Shown here: positions 15,033 through 25,576 of the stretch, piece by piece
How the letters are laid out: each line of letters begins with the position of its first letter
How positions within the stretch are numbered: the stretch's first letter is position 1
Translations under genes and position numbers: made by a program
The notes under the pieces: generated by a model
The model's input: the letters and a program-made list of their open reading frames with translations, nothing else
What the model was told of the DNA's origin: nothing
Database searches by the model: none
DNA from: Caldithrix abyssi DSM 13497
GTDB taxonomy: Bacteria; Calditrichota; Calditrichia; Calditrichales; Calditrichaceae
NCBI RefSeq assembly: GCF_001886815.1
Contig: NZ_CP018099.1
Coordinates: 3,160,501 to 3,224,500 of the forward strand
Length of the DNA stretch: 64,000 bases
Direction of reading: 5' to 3'

Positions 15033-16409
15033 TCAATCCATGTCTTTCACCATAAGATGCGCTTCCGTATTAAAAACAATTTCATCAAGGTCTAAAAAAT
15101 CCGGATGTTTAAAGAGGAGGTACAGGTACTTTAAAGTTTCCGCAAGAAAGAAGCTTTCCATCGAGTCGGATTTTTCCTTGGTAATAACGTTTTTCAGCGC
15201 CGCATATCCGGCTTTGGTTTTGCAATGTTTTTTCAACGAGGCAAAAATCGCACTACCGGCCTCCCGATATTTTTCATCTCGCGTGAAATAATAAAGGTAA
15301 TAGGTCGATTCAATGAGCTCGGGTCGTAAAAAATAATAGGCGGATACCACTTCCCTCTTCTGGTAATCGAACATTTCCGGCGCCAGGCCGTGATGTTGCC
15401 ACACCTCAAAATAAGATTGCCACAAACAATCGGCAAAATTTAATTGTTTATCCAGCGCAAGCACCGCCGGAAAAAACGCTTCAAGGGCGCCAAACCATGT
15501 ACGATGAATTTTGCCGCTTTCCATGTCGGTGCGGCCATACCACAGGCTGTGATTTGTTTCCTGCTTTAAATACCTGTTAACCGCTGCCACGCTGGTTTTC
15601 CACATCTGCCACAGTTCCGTATCATCCAGCAGGATGGCGCCTTTTAACAAATATTCGTAGTAGGAATCAATCATTCCTCCAAGATGCGAGGAGCGATCAA
15701 TCCAGGCCCCGGTTTCCACATTAATGGTTGTCCCCACCAGCCCGATGCTCGATCGCCTTTGATAAAGCGCCTGCACAGCACGTTTGGCTTTTTCAACATA
15801 CCGTTTGTTTTTAGTTATTCTGGAAAGGGTACCAAACTCAACCATATAGGTACCGATTTCTGCCGGGTTGCTAATTTCTCCGGAAGTTTCGCCAGTAGCC
15901 AGATTGACAAACATGTAGGGCATGCCGGTCGGCGAATCAAACACCGGCAAAAGGCGATCGGCCAGATCTGTAGCCAGCCTGAGAAAACACGAGTCGCCTT
16001 CCAGTTGATAGGCCGATAGCAATCCGCCCAACAGGCGAATATTAATCTCAAAGGCTTTAACGCTAAAATTTTTGTCAAAATTCAGATGAGTGCAAATCAG
16101 CTCTTTGGCCTGTTGCCTTTCGTTTTCCAGGCCCATCAAAATCATGGTGTCATACGCGTCAACCGGAGTCATCAATAAAGATTCTTCATACCAGTTACGC
16201 CCTTTTTGACTCACCGGTTTTAAATCGTCCATACCGCGCGCATACTGCCAGTAACCGCGCCAGGCGTGTAAGAATTCGGCTTTAACCGAATCGGCCAGAT
16301 AATGCTCCGGAGCGGCGTCAGGTTGTTGATCGGGGCTGCAGCTTTGCATGCAAAGTAACAGGCAGGCAAGGGATAAAAAATAAACTCCCAAAAAAACATA
16401 ACTTTTCAT
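15033..16409 (-). CDS. GH47-family alpha-mannosidase, lipoprotein
   Basis: 458 residues with a lipoprotein signal (lipobox LLCMQSC; Cys about 24), so anchored in the membrane and facing the periplasm or outside. The rest matches the (alpha/alpha)7 barrel of class I alpha-1,2-mannosidases: VDAYDTMILMGL, the region with SNPAEIGTYMVEFG, SHLGGMIDSYYEYLLKGA, GALEAFFPAVLALD, LRPELIESTYYLYYFTRD, SMESFFLAETLKYLYLLF and the C-terminal NTEAH, which holds the calcium-binding threonine. The acidic residues of these motifs are present. GH47 is mostly eukaryotic, with few bacterial members. It lies 65 bp downstream of a ROK sugar kinase on the same strand. Confidence 0.87.
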   Translation of the reverse strand: MKSYVFLGVYFLSLACLLLCMQSCSPDQQPDAAPEHYLADSVKAEFLHAWRGYWQYARGMDDLKPVSQKGRNWYEESLLMTPVDAYDTMILMGLENERQQAKELICTHLNFDKNFSVKAFEINIRLLGGLLSAYQLEGDSCFLRLATDLADRLLPVFDSPTGMPYMFVNLATGETSGEISNPAEIGTYMVEFGTLSRITKNKRYVEKAKRAVQALYQRRSSIGLVGTTINVETGAWIDRSSHLGGMIDSYYEYLLKGAILLDDTELWQMWKTSVAAVNRYLKQETNHSLWYGRTDMESGKIHRTWFGALEAFFPAVLALDKQLNFADCLWQSYFEVWQHHGLAPEMFDYQKREVVSAYYFLRPELIESTYYLYYFTRDEKYREAGSAIFASLKKHCKTKAGYAALKNVITKEKSDSMESFFLAETLKYLYLLFKHPDFLDLDEIVFNTEAHLMVKDMD

Positions 16410-16474
16410 GGCGCTGCCTTTGCTGTTAATAACTCCCCCGCCGCCTGGTCATAAGCGGCGGAAGACAGATTTAT

Positions 16475-17434
16475 TTAATCTAATTCATTCCATATCAGAG
16501 CAGCGGCGCCCAAAATGGCCGCATCGCTTTCGGGCAAACCAGAAGGGATTATTTTCACCTTATTTCGGTAAATTGGCAACAGGTTATCTTCCATATATTT
16601 TTTAGTGGGAATGAAAATAAAATCCCCGGCCGCCGCCAGCCCGCCAAACAGAACGATGGCTTGCGGACTGAGGTAGGCCACGGCATCCGCCAGCGCCCGC
16701 CCCAATATCTGGCCGGTAAAATCAAAACTTTTTAGCGCAATCGGATCGCCTTTTAAGGCCGCATCATAAACCATTTTGGAGGTCAAATCGTTAAAAGGAA
16801 TGTCGTGTAAAAGACTGGAGCTGTTTTCACTGGCCAGTAATTCAAAAACCGTACGCTTTAACCCCGTGGCAGAAACATACGTTTCAAGACATCCGCGCCT
16901 TCCGCAGCCGCATAAACGACCATCTTTTTCCACGATGACATGCCCCATTTCGCCGGCGTAACCATCATGGCCATAAACCAGCTGTCCATTAACGATAATG
17001 CCGCTACCCAGCCCGGTGCCCAGCGTAATTTCAATAAAATTTTTCATACCTTTGGCCACTCCAAACAGCATTTCGCCCAGAGCGGCCGCATTGGCGTCGT
17101 TGGTCAGGGCTGCCGGAACATTAAGATGCTCCTGTGCCAGAGCCACCAGATTGACGCGATTCCACTTCAGATTGGGCGGTTTTTCAATAAGCCCCGTAAA
17201 ATAATTTCCATTGGGGGCTCCAATCCCAACACCCAGGATATGTGGCGTAAGCTCATATTGTTTGCAATGTTCATCCAGTTTTTTGAAGATGCGCTCAAAT
17301 AAATCGGATGCCGGTTTTTCGGATGCGGTTGGTAAATCGAAACGCGCGTGAATTTTAGCATTTTTATCGACCAGCCCTACTTTGGTATTAGTTCCCCCGA
17401 TGTCAATCCCCAGCACAAAATCATTTGTGGCCAT
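16475..17434 (-). CDS. ROK-family sugar kinase (glucokinase type)
   Basis: 319-residue cytosolic kinase that probably phosphorylates glucose or a related hexose with ATP. It has the phosphate-binding IDIGGTNTKVG (about 10-20), NDANAAALGE (about 112-121), LGTGLGSGIIVNG, and the ROK zinc site GHVIVEKDG...CGCGRRGCLE. No DNA-binding domain is present, which separates it from ROK repressors. GGGAG lies 5 nt before the ATG. GH47 follows it, which suggests use of a hexose released outside the cytoplasm; the exact substrate is not settled by sequence. Confidence 0.9.
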   Translation of the reverse strand: MATNDFVLGIDIGGTNTKVGLVDKNAKIHARFDLPTASEKPASDLFERIFKKLDEHCKQYELTPHILGVGIGAPNGNYFTGLIEKPPNLKWNRVNLVALAQEHLNVPAALTNDANAAALGEMLFGVAKGMKNFIEITLGTGLGSGIIVNGQLVYGHDGYAGEMGHVIVEKDGRLCGCGRRGCLETYVSATGLKRTVFELLASENSSSLLHDIPFNDLTSKMVYDAALKGDPIALKSFDFTGQILGRALADAVAYLSPQAIVLFGGLAAAGDFIFIPTKKYMEDNLLPIYRNKVKIIPSGLPESDAAILGAAALIWNELD

Positions 17435-17807
17435 TTAAACTCCCTTATTTCCTGACTTTATCAATCCATTTTAAAACAAAAGTCTGAGCGCCCGGTACAA
17501 TGCCCATTTTCGCCCACCACCCCCGAACGCGGCACGGCCCTTTCGCCTTTAAAGAATTTATGCAAATATGATTCATTTTCAAGATTAAATACCATGCGCA
17601 ACGAGTCGATCAACTTTGCCCGCTAAATTAGCGCCGATTGGATCCAACTCTTTTGCTCCTTTCCCAACAAACCGATAAACTTCTTCAGAATTAAACGGGG
17701 CCCGTCATTTTGAGAATTCCGACAGGCCGGCCAAAAAAATCAAAGTTGCGAACAATCTCTGCCGCCCCATTTACCCCGCCCGAGGTGAAAAAGGCGGCAA
17801 AGAGGTC
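17435..17807. other. Intergenic stretch without a recognised gene
   Basis: About 370 bases with many stops in all frames. A GTCATTTTGAGAATTCC segment near 17703-17720 looks like a fragment of a dispersed repeat. I see no convincing RNA or terminator. Confidence 0.6.
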
Positions 17808-19238
17808 TCAGGCGGCCTGTTTTTTCTTGTTATATTTTTCCACCAATTCCTGAATAATCTCTTCGTTGAATTTCACCGGATGCTTTTCGCGCAGGGCGTT
17901 GAGCAACTCACCTCTGTACCGTTTTCTTTTCTCAACTAACAGGCGATTGCGTACATACGGCTTCACATCTTTAAATTTACTGTTTTTCCACAAATTTCGA
18001 TGCCGATCAAAATATTCTTTTACTTCCTGATCGCTTATCGGAATGGCCTCGTCGATCAACCGTTTTTGGGCGATCTTTTCCAGTTCGTGCCGATAATTGT
18101 AGCGAATGAAGTCCTGATACAACGGGTCCTTATCCAGACCGCGCTCTACGCCGTCGTAATACATCAATTCCGGCGAAATGATCTTGCGCACCATGATGTC
18201 AATATCTTCCGGGCGTTCCAGCCGATAGCGTTCATAACGATTGAGTTCGTTGTAGGCTTCCACAAACCCGCCCAGCGACATGGAGTCACGATCGTGTTTA
18301 ATAAAAATGGCCTCCATATCGTTTTCTTTGATTTTTTGCGGATTAATAGTTCCAAAAACACCTTTTCTTTCGAAGGCGTTAAGCAACGCAGGATAGAGTT
18401 CTTTATTGGCAGTCAGATGAAATTTATCAAACAGCGATCGGATGTAATCGCGAATGAATTGATTTTTTGCGGACAGCTGGGCGATTTTTTTCAGCCGTTC
18501 CTGTTCAAAATTAAAAGAGCTGACATCCAGTTTTTCTCGGTACATCAAGCGGATGATATGGTAACCAAAATCCGTTTTTACGGGCCTGGAGATTTGTCCC
18601 TTTTGCCACAGGCTGAAAGCGGCTTCTTCGTATTCCGGAGCGGCCATACCCGGCACTAAATAATCCGAAAGCACGCCCTCTTTTTTGGCAGTGTATAAAT
18701 CGTTGGAATATTTCAGAACCAGTTTGTTCCAGTCGGCCCCCTTCATCAAAGCGTCGTAAATGGAATCGGCCAACGATTTTGAAGTAACCAGAATTTGCTG
18801 CAGGGTCAAACGGTAGGGCAAACGCTGGTACAAGAGTTCCAGCTTTTTATTGTCCACCTCAAATTTTTCTGGAACAATGGCCTTAAATAGCGGCCCGTTT
18901 GGCTTGGTCATTTCTTTAATTTTGATCTTTTTCATGATTTTCAAAAATTCAGGGTCTTCATCCAGCTTTAGCGTTTTTGCTTCTGCCAGCAAATACAATT
19001 CATCCAGAAAATAGTGTTTGATGTAGGATTTCAAGAGTTCGGGCGTAATGGCTTTGGCTTTTTTAAAGTCTTTGCTATATTCAAAAGCATGGTCAACGCG
19101 CGATGCCCATAAATCAAAAGAGTCAACCATGGCAATCCATTGATGGCGAACCTGTGGCGGCTCCTCTTCTTTTTTACAGGCAGTAACAACGATCAAACTG
19201 ATCAAAAACAGAACAAGCCCGTTTTTCACCCAAACCAT
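17808..19238 (-). CDS. PpiC-type peptidyl-prolyl isomerase, lipoprotein
   Basis: 476-residue SurA/PrsA-like foldase, probably periplasmic. A lipobox IVVTACKK (Cys about 21) ends the signal. A helical chaperone region precedes a parvulin domain at about 140-235: LTLQQILVTSKSLADSIYDAL, WNKLVLKYSNDLYTAKKEG, and GQISRPVKTDFGYHIIRLM (conserved FGYHII). A long helical C-terminal region follows and ends in Lys-rich sequence. A strong GGAGGTGG lies upstream of the ATG. Parvulin identity is clear; the client proteins are unknown. Confidence 0.9.
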   Translation of the reverse strand: MVWVKNGLVLFLISLIVVTACKKEEEPPQVRHQWIAMVDSFDLWASRVDHAFEYSKDFKKAKAITPELLKSYIKHYFLDELYLLAEAKTLKLDEDPEFLKIMKKIKIKEMTKPNGPLFKAIVPEKFEVDNKKLELLYQRLPYRLTLQQILVTSKSLADSIYDALMKGADWNKLVLKYSNDLYTAKKEGVLSDYLVPGMAAPEYEEAAFSLWQKGQISRPVKTDFGYHIIRLMYREKLDVSSFNFEQERLKKIAQLSAKNQFIRDYIRSLFDKFHLTANKELYPALLNAFERKGVFGTINPQKIKENDMEAIFIKHDRDSMSLGGFVEAYNELNRYERYRLERPEDIDIMVRKIISPELMYYDGVERGLDKDPLYQDFIRYNYRHELEKIAQKRLIDEAIPISDQEVKEYFDRHRNLWKNSKFKDVKPYVRNRLLVEKRKRYRGELLNALREKHPVKFNEEIIQELVEKYNKKKQAA

Positions 19239-19426
19239 AAATCCACCTCCGTTTAAATTTTTAACACAATTATTTCGTTAACCAGATAAAAAGCCCGTCG
19301 CACTATCGCGCCAGCAGCGTCATGGAGAATTTTTCAATTCCGTTTCTGGAACGATCGCTCCCACCGCATTCCTGCTGTCGTTTAACCGCTCTGAATGGGA
19401 TTAACCATTCATTGCTTTCAAAGACC

Positions 19427-20710
19427 TTATTTAAAAAGTTTTTCCAGCACTTCCCGCCCGGCATGCAAGGTGTTTTGCAAATCTTCTTCGGAATGGGCGG
19501 CAGAAATGAACATGGCCTCAAATTGCGACGGCGCCAGGTAAATGCCTTTGTCCAGCATGCCGCCGAAATATCGGGCAAATAACTCCGTATCGGATTGCGT
19601 GGCTTCGTTAAAGTTGCGAACTTCGCCTGGCTTAAAAAACAGGCAGCCCATGGAATTGACATAATTGAGACTTAAAGGGAAATTCTGATTTTCAACATAA
19701 TGCGCCAGTTCAGAGAAAAACCAGTTGGCTTTTTTATTCAGTTTTTCAAAAAAGCCGGGACGGGAAATGATTTCCAGGGTTTTTAAGCCGGCAGCCATGG
19801 CCAGCGGATTGCCAGAAAGGGTGCCCGCCTGATAGACCGCTCCGGCCGGCGAAACCATCTCCATGATTTCTCTTTTACCGCCATAGGCCGCGGCCGGCAG
19901 TCCGCCGCCAATCACCTTGCCCATGGTGGTTAAATCTGGCTGGACATTGTAAAGGCTTTGCGCGCCACCTGCATGTACGCGAAAGCCGGTCATCACTTCA
20001 TCAAAGATCAGCAGGGCGCCATTTTGCGTACACAAATCGCGCAGGCCCTGTAAAAACCCGTCTGCCGGGGGAATAACGCCCATGTTGCCGGCGATGGGTT
20101 CCACAATCACGGCTGCGATCTGATTTTTAAATGACTCGAACAGCCGTTCCACCGAATCCAGATCGTTAAACCCGGCCGTTAAAGTTTCTTTAGCCAGCGC
20201 GGCAGGAACCCCCGGACTGTTGGGCTCGCCAAAGGTTAAGGCGCCGGAACCGGCTTTGATCAAAAAACTATCGCCATGGCCGTGGTAACATCCTTCAAAT
20301 TTGATGATCTTGTCGCGCCCGGTAAATCCCCGTGCCAGACGAATGGCGCTCATGGTAGCTTCGGTGCCGGAATTGACCATGCGCACCATTTCAACCGAGG
20401 GCACCATTTGCACAATCTTTTCGGCGATTAAGATTTCCAGCTCTGTAGGCGCGCCAAAACTGGTCCCGGATTCGGTTACGCTCTGCAAATACTCCACCAC
20501 TTCCGGATGAGCGTGCCCTAAGATCAACGGCCCCCACGAGCCCACGTAGTCGATATATTCATTTCCGTCAACATCGCGAATTTTACTGCCCGCTCCGGAG
20601 GCAATGAACAACGGGTCTCTGTTGACGCTTTTAAAAGCCCGTACCGGCGAATTTACGCCGCCCGGCAAATACTTTTGCGCTTTACGAAACAATTCTGAAC
20701 TGCGGTTCAT
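19427..20710 (-). CDS. hemL: Glutamate-1-semialdehyde 2,1-aminomutase
   Basis: 427-residue PLP enzyme converting glutamate-1-semialdehyde to 5-aminolevulinate. Class III aminotransferase motifs are visible: [45 protein letters not shown], the PLP-site D in [13 protein letters not shown], and the Schiff-base Lys in [18 protein letters not shown]. It is the last gene of the heme cluster, 33 nt after hemB. Confidence 0.97.
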   Translation of the reverse strand: MNRSSELFRKAQKYLPGGVNSPVRAFKSVNRDPLFIASGAGSKIRDVDGNEYIDYVGSWGPLILGHAHPEVVEYLQSVTESGTSFGAPTELEILIAEKIVQMVPSVEMVRMVNSGTEATMSAIRLARGFTGRDKIIKFEGCYHGHGDSFLIKAGSGALTFGEPNSPGVPAALAKETLTAGFNDLDSVERLFESFKNQIAAVIVEPIAGNMGVIPPADGFLQGLRDLCTQNGALLIFDEVMTGFRVHAGGAQSLYNVQPDLTTMGKVIGGGLPAAAYGGKREIMEMVSPAGAVYQAGTLSGNPLAMAAGLKTLEIISRPGFFEKLNKKANWFFSELAHYVENQNFPLSLNYVNSMGCLFFKPGEVRNFNEATQSDTELFARYFGGMLDKGIYLAPSQFEAMFISAAHSEEDLQNTLHAGREVLEKLFK

Positions 20711-20743
20711 CGAATGTTACTCCCTGCTTGATGTACAATTCTT

Positions 20744-21721
20744 TTAAAGTTCTGCCAGCCATCTGGCGGCATCTTTGGCGTGGTAGGTTAAAATCAAATC
20801 GGCTCCCGCGCGTTTAATGGAAGTCAAAATTTCCAGTGTAACGCGTTTTTCGTCGATCCAGCCCTGCTGCGCCGCCGCCTTGACCATGGAAAACTCGCCG
20901 CTCACATTGTAAGCCGCAACCGGCAGTTCGATGCGTTCGCGCACACGGCGAATTACGTCCAGATAGGAGAGCGCAGGCTTGACCATGATGATATCCGCTC
21001 CTTCGTTGACGTCCAGGTCTACCTCGTACAGCGCTTCGCGCGCATTGGAAGGGTCCATTTGATAGCTGCGACGGTCGCCAAATTGCGGCGCTGATTCGGC
21101 GGCATCGCGAAACGGCCCGTAAAAAGCGGAAGCGTATTTAGCGGCGTAACTCATGATCGGTATCTTTTCAAAACCATTGTCATCCAGCGCTTCGCGAATG
21201 GCGCCCACCATACCATCCATCATGCCGGAAGGAGCGACCATGTCGGCGCCTGCTCTGGCATGGGTAAGCACCTGGTTGCCGAGCATTTCCAGAGTGGAAT
21301 CATTGTCCACATCGCCGTCAACCACCGCGCCGCAATGACCATGATCGGTGTATTCGCAAAAGCAGACATCGGTTATCACGTACATTTCGGGCACGGCGTC
21401 TTTTATGGCCTTAACGGCGCGCTGAATAATGCCCTCGTCGTTCATGGCATCGCTGCCCACGGGGTCTTTATGATCCGGAATGCCAAACAAAATGATGGCC
21501 GGAATTCCCAGTCGATGCACCTCTTTTACTTCTTCCACCAACAGATCGATTGACCATTGAAAATTGCCCGGCATGGAATGAATGGGATTTTTAACGTTTT
21601 TCCCTTCTGTAACAAACAGGGGAAAGATTAAATCGTCAACGCTCAGGTGCGTTTCGCGTACCATCCGACGAATGTTTTCATTTCTTCGTAATCTTCGGGG
21701 ACGATAATAGGGGGTAAACAT
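20744..21721 (-). CDS. hemB: Delta-aminolevulinic acid dehydratase
   Basis: 325-residue porphobilinogen synthase that joins two aminolevulinates. It carries the zinc-type cysteine cluster [14 protein letters not shown] (about 117-130), the [18 protein letters not shown] segment with one active-site Lys (about 195), and the Schiff-base Lys in [11 protein letters not shown] (about 247). The three cysteines mark it as zinc-dependent. It lies between hemY and hemL. Confidence 0.97.
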   Translation of the reverse strand: MFTPYYRPRRLRRNENIRRMVRETHLSVDDLIFPLFVTEGKNVKNPIHSMPGNFQWSIDLLVEEVKEVHRLGIPAIILFGIPDHKDPVGSDAMNDEGIIQRAVKAIKDAVPEMYVITDVCFCEYTDHGHCGAVVDGDVDNDSTLEMLGNQVLTHARAGADMVAPSGMMDGMVGAIREALDDNGFEKIPIMSYAAKYASAFYGPFRDAAESAPQFGDRRSYQMDPSNAREALYEVDLDVNEGADIIMVKPALSYLDVIRRVRERIELPVAAYNVSGEFSMVKAAAQQGWIDEKRVTLEILTSIKRAGADLILTYHAKDAARWLAEL

Positions 21722-21730
21722 AGGCTCTCC

Positions 21731-23092
21731 TTATTTTTCTTTTAACATTTTTTCGGACGTTTCAAAAGCGGAAAGAACGCTGTCGCCAACGCTGATTCCG
21801 CGCCGGAAGTTACCGGCAAAAAAGAGACCGGAAAATTCCTGTTCCAGTTCGTCGAACAGCGCCTGGATTTTTTTGTACCCCAGCGTGTACTGGGGAATGG
21901 CTCTGGGCCAGCGACGAATTCTGGTTAAAACCGGCTGCCCATGAAGGCCGACCAGGTCATTCAGGTCTTTTAAAACCAATTCTTTGATCTCTTCGTCATC
22001 CTTTAACGCGTTGTCCGGATTGCGCATACCTCCGACAAAGGTGGTAAAGGCCACTTTTCCCTGCGGCGCCCGCTGAGGGAAAATGGTGGAACTGAAAATG
22101 GAGCCCAGAATCTGTTTTTTTTCTTTGGCCGGCAACAAAAAGCCAAACCCATCGAGGGCATGCGCCACGTCGTCGCGCTTAAATCCCATAAACACCACCG
22201 CAATCGGCGGATGTAACACATCGGCCAGTAATGCCGCCCGCTCTTTTAAAATAGAATTTAAAATTTTAGCCTGAACATAGGTGGGAACCGAAATAACAAC
22301 CCGTTCAAAAAAACATTCCTGCTCGCCAGAATCCTGCTCCAGAACCACCTTAAATCCCTTTCCGTGCGGGATGACTTCCCGCACTTCACAATTCAGGTGA
22401 ATTACCTCGCCCAACTGCCGGGCCAGAGCCTGAGGAAAAACCTGCATGCCGTCCAGAAAAGAAAACATTTTAGCGCGATCTTTGGCCACCTCCTGGCGCT
22501 TTTTGCGTTCTCGCTTGCCTTTTATCGCTCCTTTGATAAATGATCCGTAATTTTGTTCAAGATTGTACAATTTCGGGAAGGCGGCTGGCGCGCTCAACTG
22601 TTCTGGATCGCCGGCGTAAACACCGGCTACAAAGGGATTAATGGCGTAATCCAGAAACTCATCACCCAACCGGTAACGCACATAATCGGCCAGTGAAATG
22701 TCATCGACCTCAACCTTTGGCAGAAATGGCTCCTTTAACAACTGCAGCTTCGCCTTCCAGGAGAAGAGTTTAGTTTTAATAAAAGCCGGCGGCGAAAGGG
22801 GCAAAGCGTGCAAAAGACCATCGCGCACCACATACCTTTTATTGCTTACATCGCTGGCATAAACCTTTTGCGACTGCAAACCTATCTGATCGATCAACTG
22901 ACGTAAAACTTGCGAAGTTTCCAGCGTGCTGTTCGGCCCGAGATCGATTAAAAACCCATCCTTTTTTTCGGTGATTACCGAGCCGCCGATGTAATTGTTT
23001 TTCTCAAAAACCTGAACATCCACTCCTTGTTGCTTCAGGTAATAGGCCGTGGTCAATCCGGAAATACCGGCGCCAATTACGGCTACTGTCAT
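21731..23092 (-). CDS. hemY: Protoporphyrinogen/coproporphyrinogen oxidase, HemY type
   Basis: 453-residue FAD protein oxidising (proto- or copro-)porphyrinogen. It has the N-terminal FAD motif AVIGAGISGLTTAYYL (about 4-19) and EKNNYIGGSV, then LIDLGPNSTLETS, and the C-terminal FAGNFRRGISVGDSVLSAFE. It belongs to the oxygen-using PPOX family, not the HemG flavodoxin or HemJ type, although its neighbour hemN is the oxygen-independent enzyme. Whether it acts on copro- or protoporphyrinogen cannot be told; with hemN present the protoporphyrin route is more likely. Confidence 0.9.
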   Translation of the reverse strand: MTVAVIGAGISGLTTAYYLKQQGVDVQVFEKNNYIGGSVITEKKDGFLIDLGPNSTLETSQVLRQLIDQIGLQSQKVYASDVSNKRYVVRDGLLHALPLSPPAFIKTKLFSWKAKLQLLKEPFLPKVEVDDISLADYVRYRLGDEFLDYAINPFVAGVYAGDPEQLSAPAAFPKLYNLEQNYGSFIKGAIKGKRERKKRQEVAKDRAKMFSFLDGMQVFPQALARQLGEVIHLNCEVREVIPHGKGFKVVLEQDSGEQECFFERVVISVPTYVQAKILNSILKERAALLADVLHPPIAVVFMGFKRDDVAHALDGFGFLLPAKEKKQILGSIFSSTIFPQRAPQGKVAFTTFVGGMRNPDNALKDDEEIKELVLKDLNDLVGLHGQPVLTRIRRWPRAIPQYTLGYKKIQALFDELEQEFSGLFFAGNFRRGISVGDSVLSAFETSEKMLKEK

Positions 23093-23157
23093 TTTTTTTC
23101 GCTCCTTCGTTTTTGAATCCTTCTACTCGCTATGCATCGTTTTTTCTTGTTTCAAAT

Positions 23158-24165
23158 TCAATTTTGCTTCGTTTCTTTTTGCCCGACCTGATCCGCTGTC
23201 AGGCGCTCCAGCACTATTTGACTTAAGGCTTCCATAAACAAAGGCTGGGTATTCAGGGCTTCGATCCGAACATAAGATTCGATGCCCTTTTCCAGAGCCA
23301 GGTCGCGGTACAACATGCCTATCTCAAAAATCGTTTCGGAATTATCGGCCACAAAACCCAGCGGAAACACGAACAAACGCTTTACGCCCTGCAAAGCCAG
23401 TTCTTCAATCTTTTCCGGCGTGGCCGGCGACAACCAGCGGATTGGCCCTAATTTACTTTGAAAGGACAGATGAAACTTGACACTCCCTTGCGGAAACTTC
23501 CGGCGCATCAGGTCCATGGCCTGCTTTATTTCGTCAAAATAGGGATCCCCCGAATGAATGCGCTTCATGGGAATGCTATGGGCGCTGAACAAAACATGCG
23601 CCTCGCCGTCAGTTCCTTTTTGCGGTAGATTTTGCCGAAGCTGTTCGGCCATACTTTCAATAAACTTTGGATGGTCGCCAAAGCGATCGATGATCAATAC
23701 TTTTTCCCGCGGCGTGTTGTATTTTTGCATCAGGCGTCTGGCCTCATTAATTACAGAACCGCTGGTTGTGGTGGAGAAAAAAGGATACATGCTGAGCACA
23801 ACGATCTTATCAAAACCTTCCTCCGTTACCTTTTGCCACACCTCTTCCATGAACGGATGCCAGTAGCGCATGGCCGGAAATATTTCAAAGCGCTGATCGT
23901 TTTTTTCATTTAACAATTGTTTTAAAGCCTGTGCCTGTGCCTGAGTGATTTCCAGCAAGGGCGTTTTACCGCCCAGTTTTTGATAAATCTCTCTGCTCTC
24001 CGGCGCGCGTTTTTTGGCTAAAAAACGCACCAGCGGAAGGCGCACAAATTCCGGCAGAGGAATATCGATGATATCCGGGTCCTTAAAAATTTCTAATAAA
24101 TAAGGTTCAACCGCCTCTAACGAATCCGGCCCGCCCATATTGGCTAAAAGAATGGCTATTTTCAT
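23158..24165 (-). CDS. hemH: Ferrochelatase
   Basis: 335-residue enzyme that inserts Fe2+ into the porphyrin ring. Family motifs: LLANMGGPDSLEAVEPYL near the N-terminus, MRYWHPFMEEV, VLSMYPFFSTTTSGS, VLFSAHSIPMKRIHSGDPY (with the metal-site His), FQSKLGPIRWLSP, and FPLGFVADNSETIFEI with the conserved Glu. It lies between hemN and hemY. Confidence 0.95.
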   Translation of the reverse strand: MKIAILLANMGGPDSLEAVEPYLLEIFKDPDIIDIPLPEFVRLPLVRFLAKKRAPESREIYQKLGGKTPLLEITQAQAQALKQLLNEKNDQRFEIFPAMRYWHPFMEEVWQKVTEEGFDKIVVLSMYPFFSTTTSGSVINEARRLMQKYNTPREKVLIIDRFGDHPKFIESMAEQLRQNLPQKGTDGEAHVLFSAHSIPMKRIHSGDPYFDEIKQAMDLMRRKFPQGSVKFHLSFQSKLGPIRWLSPATPEKIEELALQGVKRLFVFPLGFVADNSETIFEIGMLYRDLALEKGIESYVRIEALNTQPLFMEALSQIVLERLTADQVGQKETKQN

Positions 24166-24181
24166 AAATGGTTCATCCTGA

Positions 24182-25576
24182 TTAAACGGTTCGCGAGAAC
24201 TGCGGTTTGTGGCCCTCTCGCTTCATTAAGTAATAATCAAATTGCATGGCAATATTACGGATTAACAGCCGTCCCATGGTTGTAACCTGCAAATGATCGG
24301 CATGCAACTCGATTAATCCGTCGTCCTGCATGGGCGTCAAATTTTGCAACGCATCGGCAAAATAATCGTCGAATACAATTCCATATTTCTTCTCTATTTT
24401 TTCTTTTTGCAAGCGAAAATTACACATCAGTTCGGTGATTACCTCGCGCCGTAAGATATCGTCTTCGTTCAGCTCCACACCTTTGTAAACCGGCAAATGC
24501 CCTGCGTCCAGTAACTCATAATACGGCTCCAGCTTTTTGACATTTTGCACATACAGATCGCTTAACATACTGATGCTGGTAATTCCGATGGCGAACAAAT
24601 TTAAGCCGGCGTGTGTGGAGTAGCCCTGAAAGTTGCGATACAGCGTCCCTTCGTTCATGGCAATGGTTAGCTCGTCATTGGGTTTGGCAAAATGATCCAT
24701 CCCGATGTACACATAACCCGAGGAGGTTAACGTTTCGATGCTCAGCTTAAGCAATTCCAGCTTTTCTTCAGGGCCGGGCAGCCATTCGTCTTTAATCAGC
24801 CGCTGATGTTTGATTATCGACGGCAGATGGGCGTAGTTAAAAACAGCCAGCCGATCGGGATCGATATCCAGAATAATCTCCAGCGTTTTTTTGAACAATT
24901 CTGCGTTCTGAAAGGGAAGTCCGTACATCAGATCAATATTGACACTCTGAAAACCAAGCTCGCGCGCCCAGTCCACCGTTTGGCGCGTAATGTCTTCTGG
25001 CTGGATGCGATTGACTGTTTTTTGTACTTTTGGATTAAAATCCTGAACGCCCATACTGCACCGGTTAAAGCCGGCTTCTTTAAGGGCAACCATGTGCTCC
25101 CTGGTCAATTCTCGCGGATCGATTTCCACGCTCACTTCCGCCCCTTCTTCCAGCTCAAACAGCCGACGGATGTCCTGACCAAGCCGACGGATTTGTTCCG
25201 GCGTTAAATAGGTGGGCGTGCCTCCGCCCCAGTGCAATTGCATCACTTTTCTGTTGTCATTAATTAAAGGCCGCAATAACTCCATTTCTTTAACGAGGTA
25301 ATCGATGTAATGATCGATCTTCTGCCGATTGTGGGTGACCATCATATTGCAGCCGCAAAAGTAGCACAAAGTGTCGCAAAACGGCAGATGAAAGTACAGC
25401 GAAATAGGCTCGCCGCTCTTTTGCTGATCGTCCTTTTGAATATGCCGGATGTAGTCTTTTTCGCCAATGCCTTCATGAAAATACGGGGCAGTTGGGTAGC
25501 TGGTGTAGCGCGGCCCCGGCTGATCGTATTTTTTCAACAGATCAATATCCACGTGTATTTGATTTTTGCTGCTCAT
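24182..25576 (-). CDS. hemN: Oxygen-independent coproporphyrinogen III oxidase
   Basis: 464-residue radical-SAM enzyme of full HemN length. The [4Fe-4S] motif CDTLCYFCGC (Cys about 66, 70 and 73, plus the extra Cys) follows YFHLPF; GGGTPTYL and EIDPRELT are the usual SAM-binding motifs; SMGVQDFNPKVQKTVNRIQ and NIDLMYGLPFQ follow. The HemN-specific N-terminus (GPRYTSYPTAPYFHE) and C-terminal domain separate it from the related HemW. It uses no oxygen, which fits an anaerobic organism. Confidence 0.95.
   Translation of the reverse strand: MSSKNQIHVDIDLLKKYDQPGPRYTSYPTAPYFHEGIGEKDYIRHIQKDDQQKSGEPISLYFHLPFCDTLCYFCGCNMMVTHNRQKIDHYIDYLVKEMELLRPLINDNRKVMQLHWGGGTPTYLTPEQIRRLGQDIRRLFELEEGAEVSVEIDPRELTREHMVALKEAGFNRCSMGVQDFNPKVQKTVNRIQPEDITRQTVDWARELGFQSVNIDLMYGLPFQNAELFKKTLEIILDIDPDRLAVFNYAHLPSIIKHQRLIKDEWLPGPEEKLELLKLSIETLTSSGYVYIGMDHFAKPNDELTIAMNEGTLYRNFQGYSTHAGLNLFAIGITSISMLSDLYVQNVKKLEPYYELLDAGHLPVYKGVELNEDDILRREVITELMCNFRLQKEKIEKKYGIVFDDYFADALQNLTPMQDDGLIELHADHLQVTTMGRLLIRNIAMQFDYYLMKREGHKPQFSRTV

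Noticed and set aside
19303-19662. 119-codon frame downstream of and across hemL
   Set aside because: It overlaps the 3' end of hemL in another frame, is Arg- and Pro-rich as shadow frames are, and shows no motif.
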